Assembly: GCA_965602035.1 (NCBI GenBank)
Contig: OZ271919.1
Location: 2,914,001 to 2,978,000, forward strand
DNA: 64,000 nucleotides
From: Natronospirillum sp965602035
GTDB taxonomy: Bacteria > Pseudomonadota > Gammaproteobacteria > Pseudomonadales > Natronospirillaceae
Direction: 5' to 3'
Of the stretch, positions 9,395 through 18,185 are shown piece after piece. Within the stretch, counting starts at the first letter, position 1, and the number at the start of each line of letters is the position of its first letter. The notes beneath the pieces are model-generated. The model saw only the letters and a program-made list of their open reading frames with translations. It did not search any database and was not told the origin of the DNA. Position numbers and translations under genes: made by a program.

Positions 9395-9601
9395 TCAGGC
9401 CGCCTTACCGGCGGACCCTGATCTGGCCCCCGCACTGATCGCTGCTGCAATTACGCGGACCGGCGCCGAAATCAATTGGAACACGGACGCAACGTACGCA
9501 TTGAGATCTTCCGCAGTCTGTTGGCTTGCCAGAATGTCTTTCTGCTCAGCCAGAGGAAGGTGTTCAAAGCGGTCACTGTAGTCGGGATGTTGGCGGTTCA
9601 T
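9395..9601 (-). CDS. Small unknown protein (68 aa)
   Basis: I do not recognise a family. The start is supported by a strong ribosome site, AGGAGG, 6 bases before the ATG. The first 45 residues are hydrophilic (MNRQHPDYSDRFEHLPLAEQ at the N-terminus). They are followed by an apolar, probably amphipathic segment VFQLISAPVRVIAAAISAGA and a small basic tail, so membrane association is possible. It lies just downstream of the nikR-like gene on the same strand. Its leader contains a nested inverted repeat whose arms contain the same GTATG and CATAC half-sites seen in the NikR operator. Confidence 0.55.
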   Translation of the reverse strand: MNRQHPDYSDRFEHLPLAEQKDILASQQTAEDLNAYVASVFQLISAPVRVIAAAISAGARSGSAGKAA

Positions 9602-9616
9602 TGGTACCTCCTGGTC

Positions 9617-9659
9617 TGTATGCGATTCCCGTCCATCGGGAACCCGGAAACTGCATACA
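9617..9659 (-). promoter_or_regulatory. Nested inverted repeat in the leader of the small gene
   Basis: Outer arms TGTATGC and GCATACA enclose an inner hairpin TTCCCG-TCCAT-CGGGAA. The structure ends about 15 bases before the small gene's ATG, next to its ribosome site. It may be an RNA structure that controls translation, or two spaced protein half-sites. Confidence 0.45.
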
Positions 9660-9724
9660 AAATAAGGAGGCTCCGTTCCTGCCACAAACGATGAGTTTTC
9701 AGCTTATAGGTGAATTTATTTCAT

Positions 9725-9744
9725 CCCTGTGGCAGGGCACAGGG
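9725..9744 (-). terminator. Hairpin just after nikR
   Basis: A perfect 7-bp stem CCCTGTG/CACAGGG with a 6-base loop lies 3 bases after the nikR stop. The following stretch is AT-rich but the T tract is broken, so termination may be partial. Confidence 0.5.
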
Positions 9745-9747
9745 TGA

Positions 9748-10218
9748 CTAATCGCGCACTTTCAGATGTACATGGCCGAATGGGCTGTCACCGTCGTGGC
9801 GATGGTCTCCTCCCTCGGGTTCCACCGAGACCAGGTGCAGATGGCCATGGCGGACGCCGCGTTCGGAAAGAATGCTGTCCGCGTATTCCTTGATCGCTTC
9901 GGTGTCGCCCCTGAGCATGGCTACTTCAAGACAGGATTCATGATCGAGCTGCATGTTGGTGGTCGCAACCGACAGCGCGTGCTGATTGTGCCGCAACTCG
10001 GCGAGCCGCCTGGCGAGGCGGCGCACGTTGTAGGAATAGACATAGGTGAGTGTGGCAACGGCCGGGCCTGCTGCGCCGGCATTGGCAGAGGCGTGGTGAA
10101 TGCCGGCTCGCATCAGATCCCGCATGGCTTCAGACCGGCTGCGGTAGCCCTGTTCGTTGATGTAATTCTCGAGGGTGTCCGCGAAATTGTCTTCGAGTGT
10201 GAGCGTGATGCGCTGCAT
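9748..10218 (-). CDS. nikR: NikR-like metal-responsive regulator with altered nickel site
   Basis: A ribbon-helix-helix repressor of the NikR family, 156 residues. The DNA-binding N-terminus (RITLTLEDNFADTLENYI, then GYRSRSEAMRDLMRAG) is well conserved. The ACT-like metal domain follows. In E. coli NikR nickel is bound by His76, His87, His89 and Cys95. Aligned here, His77 and Cys96 are kept, but the two middle ligands are Asn88 and Gln90 (ATTNMQLDHESC). A C-terminal extension of about 25 residues is rich in His (GDHRHDGDSPFGHVH) and might offer other ligands. The gene is divergent from nikA, with a near-consensus operator between them. The family call is firm; its metal response is uncertain. 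Confidence 0.88.
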   Translation of the reverse strand: MQRITLTLEDNFADTLENYINEQGYRSRSEAMRDLMRAGIHHASANAGAAGPAVATLTYVYSYNVRRLARRLAELRHNQHALSVATTNMQLDHESCLEVAMLRGDTEAIKEYADSILSERGVRHGHLHLVSVEPEGGDHRHDGDSPFGHVHLKVRD

Positions 10219-10241
10219 AGAACTGTCAGTTTTCTGTAAAT

Positions 10242-10273
10242 AAGTATGAAAAAATGATCAAAAAAGCATACTT
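10242..10273. promoter_or_regulatory. NikR operator between nikR and nikA
   Basis: Perfect 7-base arms AAGTATG and CATACTT are separated by 18 bases. The E. coli NikR site GTATGA-N16-TCATAC has the same GTATG-N18-CATAC geometry; here only one inner base differs. A third half-site, AAGTATG, lies at 10304-10310. Confidence 0.85.
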
Positions 10274-10343
10274 TGGCGAATACGGAACTGTGTTCCTGAT
10301 CATAAGTATGAAGATGTCGGAATCACGCCAAAGGATCAAACCG

Positions 10344-11930
10344 ATGAACCGTCAACAATACCCGTATTTACGCTGGCTGCCAATCGCCGTTCTGGTGCTG
10401 ATTGCTGCGGTAGCTATGCCTGTTCACAGCCAGACACTGACCCTCGCTGTTGGCGGCGAGCCTGACAACGGGTTTGATCCGGTTCGTGGGTGGGGTACCC
10501 ATGGCAGCCCCCTGTTCCAGTCAACGTTATTGCAGCAGGATGTCGATCTGAGCCTGTCCGGGGATCTGGCCACCGACTGGTCACTGTCGGATGACCGCCG
10601 GGTGTGGACGATCCGGTTACGCGATGATGCCCGTTTTTCCGACGGAGAGCCCGTGACGGCAGAGGATGTGCGCTTTACCTACCAGAGGGCGGCGGAGTCT
10701 GGCGGACTGGTGGATATGAGCGCATTCGATCATGTGGAGGTCGTATCGCAGACCGAAGCCCGCATCCATCTGAATAAACCGCAGATCACCTTTACCCGCC
10801 AGATGGCAACGCTTGGTATTGTGCCTGAGCATGCCTATGAAGCCGAATCCTACTCACGGTCGCCACTGGGTTCAGGGCCGTTTCGTCTGGTGGCGTGGCA
10901 GGAGGGCTCGCAGTTGGTGATTGAGCCGAATCCTTACTGGCATGGCGGTACCCCGCCATTCGAGCGCATTACATTCCTGTTCACCGGTGCCGATTCGGCG
11001 TTTGCCATGGCCCGCAACGGTCAGGTGGACATGGTGGCCGTATCTCCGGCACTGGCGGACCGGTCGATTCCCGGTATGGCCCTGCAGGCGGTCCCGACCG
11101 TCGATAATCGCGGTATCGCCTGGCCGATGCATGAGCCCGGTGAGATAGAGCGTGCGGACGGTCGGCCTGTCGGCAACGCTGTCACCGCATCAGAGAGTAT
11201 GCGCCGGGCGATCAACGTCGCGCTCGACCGATCCGCGCTGGTTGATCTGGCACTGAATGGCTATGGCGCCGTTGCCTACGGCCCGGCTGACGGACTGCCA
11301 TGGAGTAACCCGGAAGACAGAATCAACTCGGCCGACACCCAAGAGGCGGTGCGGATTCTGGAGGCGGACGGCTGGACTCTGAATTCGGACGGCCTGCGGG
11401 AAAAAGACGGCACCGTGGCAGAATTCGATCTGCTGTACCCGGCCAGTGATCCGGTGCGCCAGACGCTGGCACTGGGCGTGTCCCAGCAGCTGGAAGCGCT
11501 GGGAATACAGGCGACACCGTCTGCGGGCAGCTGGGCGGAACTGACTGACCGACTGCACGCGAATCCTGTCGTACTCGGGTGGGGCGCACATACCCCGCAG
11601 GAAGTCTGGAACCTGTATCACAGCAGCCGTCAGGGCGTCGATTTCTTCAATACCGGGTACTACAGCAACCCGGTGGTGGACCGGCATTTTGCGGCCGCCC
11701 AGCAGGCAGAAAGTTTCGAGGACTCGTTGCCGCACTGGCAGGCGGCGCAGTGGGACGGGAATACCGGCTTTGGTAACCGTGGAGACGTTGCCTGGTCTTG
11801 GTTGGTCAATCTGGAACATACCTATTTTGTGAGTGAGTGTCTGGATCTTGGCCAGGTACAGGTTCAACCGCATGGCCATGGGTTTCCGATTACTGCGGGT
11901 ATCACGCAATGGGAGTGGGTGTGCGACTGA
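10344..11930 (+). CDS. nikA: Nickel-type ABC transporter substrate-binding protein
   Basis: A periplasmic binding protein of the peptide/nickel family (SBP_bac_5), 528 residues. I chose the ATG preceded by AAGGA, which gives a signal peptide (LPIAVLVLIAAVAMPVHSQ). The frame is open 30 codons further up, but that stretch overlaps the operator region. The mature protein begins TLTLAVGGEPDNGFDPVRGW and contains the family segment LRDDARFSDGEPVTAEDVRF. Position next to a NikR-type regulator, an operator and a full set of four transporter genes supports nickel or a related metal chelate as substrate. A peptide ligand is possible on family grounds alone. Confidence 0.82.
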   Translation: MNRQQYPYLRWLPIAVLVLIAAVAMPVHSQTLTLAVGGEPDNGFDPVRGWGTHGSPLFQSTLLQQDVDLSLSGDLATDWSLSDDRRVWTIRLRDDARFSDGEPVTAEDVRFTYQRAAESGGLVDMSAFDHVEVVSQTEARIHLNKPQITFTRQMATLGIVPEHAYEAESYSRSPLGSGPFRLVAWQEGSQLVIEPNPYWHGGTPPFERITFLFTGADSAFAMARNGQVDMVAVSPALADRSIPGMALQAVPTVDNRGIAWPMHEPGEIERADGRPVGNAVTASESMRRAINVALDRSALVDLALNGYGAVAYGPADGLPWSNPEDRINSADTQEAVRILEADGWTLNSDGLREKDGTVAEFDLLYPASDPVRQTLALGVSQQLEALGIQATPSAGSWAELTDRLHANPVVLGWGAHTPQEVWNLYHSSRQGVDFFNTGYYSNPVVDRHFAAAQQAESFEDSLPHWQAAQWDGNTGFGNRGDVAWSWLVNLEHTYFVSECLDLGQVQVQPHGHGFPITAGITQWEWVCD

Positions 11931-12925
11931 TGCTCTCACACTGGGTTTTCCGGCTGATGAGTCGTCGTCTGATCCGGCTGTGCTGGCTGGTACCGGCGGC
12001 GGCTGTGCTGGCCTACGCGCTGGCGCTGCTGGCGCCTGTCGACCCGGTGGAGGCCTATGTGGGCGCCCGCACCTCATTGATTGGGCCTGAGCAGCGGGCA
12101 TTGATTGCCCAGCAGCTCGGGCTCGATGCGCCTGCCCACGAACGGTTCCTGCGCTGGGCCGCACAGATGCTGCAGGGTAACTGGGGGTATTCCACCATCT
12201 ATCAGGCACCGGTCATGGAGGTGCTGGCAAGTCGCTTTCAGGCCACACTGGTACTCATGATGACCGCCTTCGTGCTCTCCGGCGTGATCGGTTTCACGCT
12301 GGGGCTGGTCGCGGGTGGCTGGCCGAATTCGCTGGCCGATCAGATAATCCGCGGAATCGCTGTGGTGTTGGCGGCGTCACCGGCGTTCTGGGTGGCCATG
12401 GTGCTTATTGCTGTGTTCGCGGTGTCATTGAACTGGCTACCGGCCTGTTGTGCCGCGCCGCCGGGCGCCATCGGCACGGAAATCACCCTGCTTGACCGTA
12501 TGCGTCACCTGATTCTGCCGGCGACGGCATTGTCGATTGTGGGCATCGCACCATTGATTCTGCATTCCCGCCAACGTCAGATTGAGACCATGGAAAGCCC
12601 GGCCAGCCGACTGTTGCTGGTTCATGGTGCATCGCGTCGACAGGTCGTGTTCGGCGCAGGAGCCCGCCATGCGGCCGGGCCTGCTCTGGCGCTGCACATG
12701 GCGGGCATGGGTGAGTTGTTCGGTGGCTCGATTCTGGCCGAGGCCGTGTTCGGCTGGCCCGGCCTGGGGCAGGCTACCATGCAGTCAGCGCTGCAGCAGG
12801 ATGTACCACTGTTGCTCGGCATTGCCATTCTGACCGTTGTGTTTGTCTTCACCGGGAACCTGCTTGCGGACCTGACGCGGTATGCGCTTGACCCGCGATT
12901 GCGCCAGAACGAGGTGGCCGTATGA
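11930..12925 (+). CDS. nikB: Nickel-type ABC permease, first subunit
   Basis: An inner-membrane permease of the DppB/NikB type, 331 residues with six helices. The start codon overlaps the nikA stop (TGATG); an ATG 21 bases earlier is also possible. The loop that docks on the ATPase is seen near the C-terminus, with GSILAEAVFGWPGLGQ. The N-terminal RRLIRLCWLVPAAAVLAYA is the usual first helix. It is followed with a 4-base overlap by the second permease. Confidence 0.85.
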   Translation: MLSHWVFRLMSRRLIRLCWLVPAAAVLAYALALLAPVDPVEAYVGARTSLIGPEQRALIAQQLGLDAPAHERFLRWAAQMLQGNWGYSTIYQAPVMEVLASRFQATLVLMMTAFVLSGVIGFTLGLVAGGWPNSLADQIIRGIAVVLAASPAFWVAMVLIAVFAVSLNWLPACCAAPPGAIGTEITLLDRMRHLILPATALSIVGIAPLILHSRQRQIETMESPASRLLLVHGASRRQVVFGAGARHAAGPALALHMAGMGELFGGSILAEAVFGWPGLGQATMQSALQQDVPLLLGIAILTVVFVFTGNLLADLTRYALDPRLRQNEVAV

Positions 12926-13776
12926 GTACGCTCTCGCCCGTCATTGAGAAACGGATGTCCGGTCGCCCACTGCGCCTTATTGCGGTCGCACGGCTGGCCG
13001 CCGTGGCAGTGTTTCTCGCGGTTTTGATTGGGGTGTCGACCCAGGTGCCGGAGTCAGCGTACGCTCTGTCGCCGGCTGACCGTTATCAGGCGCCGGGGGC
13101 GGCAGCCTGGTTCGGCACGGACGCGCTGGGTCGTGATCTGTTCTGGCGCACGATACGGGCGCTCAGTACCAGTTTCTGGATCGGTCTGTTTGCCGCTGCC
13201 GTATCGACGCTGATTGCGCTTGTGATCGGCATTCTGGGCGCGCTGAGCGCACGGCTCGATCACTGGGCCGGACTGTTAACCGAACTGGTTCTCGGGCTGC
13301 CGCATCTTGTGCTGCTGCTACTGATCGCGTTTGCACTGGGTGGTGGCTCAGGAGCGGTCATTATTGCTCTCGCCGTGACGCACTGGCCGAGGCTGTCGCG
13401 GGTCATCCGGGCCGAAACCCAGGCCTTGCTGCAGTCCGATTTCGTAATGGTGTCGCGGCGGCTTGGCCGGTCGCCGCTCTGGATCGCCCGGCATCATTAT
13501 CTGCCGCACCTGCTGCCGCAGTTGATCGCCGGCTTCGTGCTCATGTTTCCTCACGCCATCCTGCATGAGGCCGCCCTGAGTTTCCTGGGCATGGGTGTGG
13601 AACCGCACCTGCCGGCCATAGGCGTAATGCTCAACGAGAGCCTGGGTGCACTCAGTGCCGGCTACTGGTGGCTGGCCGTACTTCCCGGGCTTGGGCTGGT
13701 TGCTCTCGCTCTTTCCTTCGAACTGCTCGGCGAATCCATACGCCGTTTATTCAGCCTGCAAGAGGCACAATTATGA
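12922..13776 (+). CDS. nikC: Nickel-type ABC permease, second subunit
   Basis: An inner-membrane permease of the DppC/NikC type, 284 residues. It shows the family segment AWFGTDALGRDLFWRTIRAL after the first helix. The ATPase-docking loop is marked by ILHEAALSFLGMGVEPHLPA. The ATG overlaps the nikB stop, and its own stop overlaps the nikD start, so nikA to nikE form one tightly coupled operon. Confidence 0.88.
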   Translation: MSTLSPVIEKRMSGRPLRLIAVARLAAVAVFLAVLIGVSTQVPESAYALSPADRYQAPGAAAWFGTDALGRDLFWRTIRALSTSFWIGLFAAAVSTLIALVIGILGALSARLDHWAGLLTELVLGLPHLVLLLLIAFALGGGSGAVIIALAVTHWPRLSRVIRAETQALLQSDFVMVSRRLGRSPLWIARHHYLPHLLPQLIAGFVLMFPHAILHEAALSFLGMGVEPHLPAIGVMLNESLGALSAGYWWLAVLPGLGLVALALSFELLGESIRRLFSLQEAQL

Positions 13777-14570
13777 GTCTGCAATTCAACAATGTCAGTG
13801 TCGGGTTCCGGCGCTATGCCGGGCTGCTTCGGCAGAATTTCATTCCGGTCGTTCAGGATGTCGACTTCGCTGTGTCGCCCGGTGAACTGGTGGGGGTAGT
13901 GGGTGCCTCCGGGGCCGGCAAGAGCCTGTTGGCGCAGGCCGTACTGGACTATCTGCCCCCCAACGCGGTGCGGTTCGGCGACGTAGCGCTCGACGGCGAA
14001 GTATTGGCCGGAGACGCGCTTGAGCGGGCGCGCGGCAGCCGGGTAGCGCTGGCGCCCCAGTCACTGGACGCGCTCGACCCCTTGCTGCCGATCGGGCGTC
14101 AGATCCAGCGGCTGGCCCGATTGTCCGGGTGCTCCGAGCTCGAAGCACAGCGCGCCGCACGGCAGACAATTAGCCGATACGGGCTCAGTGAGTCACACCT
14201 GCGCGCTTACCCGCATGAGTTGTCGGGCGGAATGGCGCGTCGCGCACTGCTGGCTACGGCCACGGCCGGCGGCGCACAATGCCTGATCGCCGATGAGCCT
14301 ACGGTCGGACTTGATGCGGTAACGGCGACAGACATACTGGCGCATCTGCGAGCACTGGCCGACGAAGGGCGGACCGTTCTCGTTATCAGCCATGATCTGC
14401 CGGCACTGGTGGAAGTGGCTGATCGGATTGTCAGCCTGCGTAATGGCCAGATGGTGGAAGACACTCCAGCGCGACTGTTTCGTACCAATAGCCCGGAACT
14501 GGCTCCCTATGGCCGTGCGCTCTGGGACGCACAGCCTGCGAACGGTATGGCGCGGGTCGCGGCAGTATGA
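13773..14570 (+). CDS. nikD: Nickel-type ABC transporter ATPase NikD
   Basis: The first of two ATPase subunits, 265 residues. Walker A is GASGAGKS, the signature is LSGGMARR, and Walker B is CLIADEPTVGLD followed by an H-loop (VISHDL). The start is the ATG overlapping the nikC stop; the reading frame is open well upstream inside nikC, but that part is not homologous. It pairs with NikE to energise the NikBC permease. Confidence 0.88.
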   Translation: MSLQFNNVSVGFRRYAGLLRQNFIPVVQDVDFAVSPGELVGVVGASGAGKSLLAQAVLDYLPPNAVRFGDVALDGEVLAGDALERARGSRVALAPQSLDALDPLLPIGRQIQRLARLSGCSELEAQRAARQTISRYGLSESHLRAYPHELSGGMARRALLATATAGGAQCLIADEPTVGLDAVTATDILAHLRALADEGRTVLVISHDLPALVEVADRIVSLRNGQMVEDTPARLFRTNSPELAPYGRALWDAQPANGMARVAAV

Positions 14571-15187
14571 CGGATCTGCTCTGTGCGGAGCAGTTGACGT
14601 ACTGGCCGGCGCCTACTGCACCGGCAATTTGCCGCAACCTCGGGTTTGTCTGGCCGGCCGGTCACCGGGTTGTCGGTTTGGCGGGGCCATCCGGCAGTGG
14701 CAAAACGACGCTGGCACGCCTGCTGGCCGGGCACCGTACAGGGCAATCCGGTGCCGTTCGGGTCGGCCGGCGCGTGCAGCCGATTCCCGGCGCCAACCCG
14801 GTGCAACTGGCGTTGCAGAACCCGGAGCTCAGTCTTGACCCACGCTGGACCGTGCGGCAGATCCTCCACAACGGCGGAACGCCTGATCCACAGGTGCTCG
14901 CCGCGCTGGGTATCCGCCGGGAATGGTCTGATAGACGCCCATCCGAGTTGTCCGGCGGGGAAATGCAACGTGTGGCGGTAGGTCGTCTGTTACTGCCCAC
15001 CACGCAGTACCTGATCTGTGATGAAGTAACCGCTTCTCTGGATGCCATCGCCCAGGCGGATTTCTGGGAAGCGTTGTTGTCCGCGACCCGACAGATGGAA
15101 TGTCGTGTATTGGTGATCAGTCACGATGTCTTTCTGCTCGAGCGAATCTGTTCCACTGTGCTCAATATCGACGATCTTGTCGGGTGA
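14567..15187 (+). CDS. nikE: Nickel-type ABC transporter ATPase NikE
   Basis: The second ATPase subunit, 206 residues, shorter than E. coli NikE (about 268). Walker A is GPSGSGKTTL, the signature is LSGGEMQR, Walker B is YLICDEVTASLD and the H-loop is VISHDV. It lacks the C-terminal extension common in oligopeptide-type ATPases. The ATG overlaps the nikD stop. It is the last gene of the nik operon. Confidence 0.86.
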   Translation: MTDLLCAEQLTYWPAPTAPAICRNLGFVWPAGHRVVGLAGPSGSGKTTLARLLAGHRTGQSGAVRVGRRVQPIPGANPVQLALQNPELSLDPRWTVRQILHNGGTPDPQVLAALGIRREWSDRRPSELSGGEMQRVAVGRLLLPTTQYLICDEVTASLDAIAQADFWEALLSATRQMECRVLVISHDVFLLERICSTVLNIDDLVG

Positions 15188-15255
15188 GTGACGAACGGTT
15201 TCCAGCGTTGTATGGTTCGGTCTCAGGGACGACGAACTCAGGAAGGTAGCTTGCA

Positions 15256-16362
15256 GTGAACCCGCCATTCAGGCTGACCGGATTCGACGTAAAACGGGCG
15301 CAACGGCTTCGCCTCCGGCGGACGCTCTGGGCCTGCGTGCCGCTGACGTTCCTGTTGATCTGCGTGGCGGTTTATGTCGCGATCGGACTGTTGCCTCAGG
15401 CACGTTCCCTGGAGTATCTCTTTTTTGTCGTGGTGGCCTGGGGCGTTTTTTTCGGTCTTATCCTCTCCGGTGCCAATCAGCGCCTGCCGGATCCCAGCAT
15501 GACGGTTCCGCAGATTCTCACCGGTATTCTGCTGCAGCTCTACATCATGTATTTTCTGGCCGACCCGTTATCACGGGTTCCCTTTCTGCTGCTGGGCACG
15601 GTCAATATGATGTTCGCCGTGTTTGCTCTGGATCTGAAAAGAATGCTGGCACTCAACGTGCTGGGTGTCGGTGCCTATGCCGTCATGATTCTGATGAAGG
15701 CGGTTTTCAACCCGGAGGGCCTGGCACACTGGGCAGTTGAGGTGTTTGCCGTCGCGGCTTTCCTGTTGGCGGTCTGCATGAACGCCTATATCGGCAGTGT
15801 CATTACCGGGTTGCGCAATAAACTCCGTGATCGCAACGCGGAGCTTCGTGAAGCCATGACCCGGCTGGAAGAGCTGGCGACGCGTGATTCGCTGACCGGC
15901 CTCCTGAACCGGCGGGCGATCATGCACCAACTGAGGCAGTTGCGGGCTGACGCTGACGAAAGCGGTGAACCACTGACGGTCTGCATGATCGACGTCGATT
16001 ATTTCAAGCGTATTAATGACAACCATGGCCACCAGACCGGTGATGCCGTTCTGCATTGGCTGGGACAGGCCATTCGTCGCGAAGTCGGTGACGACCAGCC
16101 CATAGGGCGCGTCGGTGGCGAGGAGTTTCTTCTGCTATTGCCCGGCCTTGCCGAGGCCGACGCCATGGCCTGGCTGGAGCACCTGCGGGAAAGCATCAGC
16201 CGGAGCGTGCCATCGGACCTCCCGGCAGACCTGGAGATTACCGTGTCGGCTGGCCTGGCCGGTGATCAGGCTGGCCTCAGTATGGACACCTTGCTCAACC
16301 GTGCGGACAATGCCCTTTATGAAGCCAAACACTGCGGTCGCGATTGTATCCGCGTTGCGTGA
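15256..16362 (+). CDS. Membrane diguanylate cyclase (GGDEF)
   Basis: An enzyme that makes cyclic di-GMP from two GTP. The 368 residues begin at a GTG preceded by AGGAAGG. Six hydrophobic segments fill residues 25 to 185, forming a membrane sensor domain of unknown ligand. The GGDEF domain follows a short helix (ELREAMTRLEELATRDSLTG). The active site is GGEEF, so catalysis is expected. At the place of the inhibitory RxxD site the sequence is GDDQ, so ordinary product inhibition is probably absent. A lytic transglycosylase-like gene starts before its stop. Confidence 0.9.
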   Translation: MNPPFRLTGFDVKRAQRLRLRRTLWACVPLTFLLICVAVYVAIGLLPQARSLEYLFFVVVAWGVFFGLILSGANQRLPDPSMTVPQILTGILLQLYIMYFLADPLSRVPFLLLGTVNMMFAVFALDLKRMLALNVLGVGAYAVMILMKAVFNPEGLAHWAVEVFAVAAFLLAVCMNAYIGSVITGLRNKLRDRNAELREAMTRLEELATRDSLTGLLNRRAIMHQLRQLRADADESGEPLTVCMIDVDYFKRINDNHGHQTGDAVLHWLGQAIRREVGDDQPIGRVGGEEFLLLLPGLAEADAMAWLEHLRESISRSVPSDLPADLEITVSAGLAGDQAGLSMDTLLNRADNALYEAKHCGRDCIRVA

Positions 16363-17464
16363 TTATCGACGTCACATTGCCGTTGGGCTGATGATTCTGG
16401 GCATGGCGGTCGTCCATCCGGCAGTAGCCCGGGAGACACCAGAGCCACTTGACCACTGGCATGACGTGATTCGCCAGACACCCTATTGGGCGAGCCAGGG
16501 CATGTACGTCAATCTGCGGACGATTCGCCGCTGGGTGCTCAGCACAGAAGCTTATTGCGAGCGCCGTGATCGTCATCTTCTATTTGACGCTCGGGCCAGC
16601 TTTCTGGCGTATGTCGATGATGCTGAAACCAGTGCCGAGACCCAGGAGCGTCTCAATAGCCGGCGACAGAGCCTGGCTGCGGACGGCCGAGTGGATGCCT
16701 GGGTAGCCGGGCAGGACGGCGTAACGGGTTACCCCTTTGCCCTGAGTTGTGACCAGCCCGATGCCCGGCTGGAAGAATCGGTGGCTCGCTATTCCGGTGC
16801 CGATGAAAGCGCCCGTCTCTGGGGTACCTGGGATGGTATGGCCATCGGCACCGAGTCCGACCCTGTGTCACTGCACCGGGCCATTGTCGAGGTTTTTCGG
16901 GATCGTTCGGAACGGGGCCGGATCAGCCTGCCGGAGGATATCCTCAGTACGCTGGCGGGCAAGACCATCATTGAGAGCGGAGGGCTACGCGAAGCGCATT
17001 CGGCCGCCGATGCCCGCGGTATCATGCAACTGACGCCGGGTGCGCTGGGTGACTGTGAACTCGAACGCGAATTCCATTTCCACCGCATGGCCCAGATCGA
17101 TTGCGCCCTGCGCCTGTGGGAGCAGAACGGGCGTAATCTGCGGCCGGTATTTGACCAGGTGTTCGGCCACCTGCCGCGCCGCAAAGCGGAGACACTCTAC
17201 AGCCTGTTATTGTTGCAGGCGTATCATGCCGGCGTAGGTCGCATGCAGTCGGTGCTGTCTGATGACGAGCTGGGCCGCGCGGCCCGTTATTTTGCCGAGC
17301 ACCACGAGCGGTTCAGTGCGCAGGATATTGCGTTGGGGCTGGTTTTTCACAATCAGGGTAGGGCGGACTTCGGACGCGCTTCGGTCTACTATCTTACCGA
17401 CGTGCTGATTGCCGAAGAAGCCGCCTGTGCCTCGGTTGAACAACTGCCCGGCTGTCAGCGCTGA
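16319..17464 (+). CDS. Lytic transglycosylase-like exported protein
   Basis: A probable periplasmic peptidoglycan lyase. The C-terminal half holds an SLT-like domain: IIESGG provides the catalytic Glu, and ARGIMQLTPGAL is the conserved GxMQxxP-type segment, then LLLLQAYHAGVGRM. The N-terminus has a signal sequence (HIAVGLMILGMAVVHPAVA). Two starts are possible: this ATG, or a TTG 36 bases later that gives a shorter pre-signal region; both lie within the end of the cyclase gene. The domain between the signal and the SLT part is not recognised. Coupling to a diguanylate cyclase suggests a cell-surface or biofilm role, which is inference. Confidence 0.7.
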   Translation: MKPNTAVAIVSALRDYRRHIAVGLMILGMAVVHPAVARETPEPLDHWHDVIRQTPYWASQGMYVNLRTIRRWVLSTEAYCERRDRHLLFDARASFLAYVDDAETSAETQERLNSRRQSLAADGRVDAWVAGQDGVTGYPFALSCDQPDARLEESVARYSGADESARLWGTWDGMAIGTESDPVSLHRAIVEVFRDRSERGRISLPEDILSTLAGKTIIESGGLREAHSAADARGIMQLTPGALGDCELEREFHFHRMAQIDCALRLWEQNGRNLRPVFDQVFGHLPRRKAETLYSLLLLQAYHAGVGRMQSVLSDDELGRAARYFAEHHERFSAQDIALGLVFHNQGRADFGRASVYYLTDVLIAEEAACASVEQLPGCQR

Positions 17465-18063
17465 TCACGGTCGCCAAGACCGGCGTCACGCCGCTTTTCC
17501 CAGGGGATCGTGGCGCTGCCCCCTTTACCGCCAATATGGAACCCGATCGACAGTACGCTCCCTGAAAGATCCGCCGCATTGACCAGTGTTTCGGCATGCA
17601 AGCCAACTTCAAAGCCCCGGTTGGCTCCCCAATAAGTGGCTATGCCCGCGACCGGGCCTGCCATCAGTTGGCCCTCGGTTTCCTCGGAACCGTAGCCACC
17701 GAAGCCCAGTCCACCGTATAGATCGAGCCCGATGTCCGTGGTGCCGACGGGACCGCGCTGCCCGACCTGAAAGTAGCCATACCCGAGACCGCCATCAGAG
17801 TCGTCGATGCTCGAGCCGCCACGACCGCCGCCCCCTACGTACCAGCGCTCACTGGTACCCAGATAGTCACCGCCGCGACCACCGAAAACGTAGTGCGTGC
17901 CGGACTCCGATAGTGCAATGCCCTGAACATGCTGGCCAAAGCCGTAACTGGCAGACAGCGCCGATGGATCGACGCCGTTCTGGCCGGTGGTCTGGCCCGA
18001 GACTGCCGCGGACAAGATGGACAATGAAAAAACAGTGGCAAACAAACGTGTTGAAGTCAGCAT
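17455..18063 (-). CDS. Glycine-rich exported protein, possible outer-membrane barrel
   Basis: I do not recognise a named family. The start is set by the ribosome site GAAGGAGAG and gives a signal peptide (LFATVFSLSILSAAVSGQ). The mature part (about 180 residues) is very rich in Gly with alternating apolar and polar residues, as in GLGYGYFQVGQRGPVG and LYGGLGFGGYG, which fits short beta strands of an outer-membrane barrel. The gene is convergent with the transglycosylase gene and overlaps it by 10 bases. Confidence 0.6.
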   Translation of the reverse strand: MLTSTRLFATVFSLSILSAAVSGQTTGQNGVDPSALSASYGFGQHVQGIALSESGTHYVFGGRGGDYLGTSERWYVGGGGRGGSSIDDSDGGLGYGYFQVGQRGPVGTTDIGLDLYGGLGFGGYGSEETEGQLMAGPVAGIATYWGANRGFEVGLHAETLVNAADLSGSVLSIGFHIGGKGGSATIPWEKRRDAGLGDRDQR

Positions 18064-18185
18064 AATCAACTCTCCTTCTTCAGATGCTGCGCCAGAGTCT
18101 GAGAGCATTTTCAGAGGTATGTCGGAGAATGCGATAACCGGTCAGTTGCCGCCGTGGGTGGTCGCTCTTGTGCGACAGGCGGGGG

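Noticed and set aside
9097..9438. A 113-codon plus-strand frame in the gap before the small unknown gene
   Set aside because: No ribosome site, no family resemblance, and it runs over the end of the better supported minus-strand small gene.
11190..12209. A 339-codon minus-strand frame opposite nikA and nikB
   Set aside because: It is antisense to conserved transporter genes and its translation is Arg/Pro-rich without recognisable domains.
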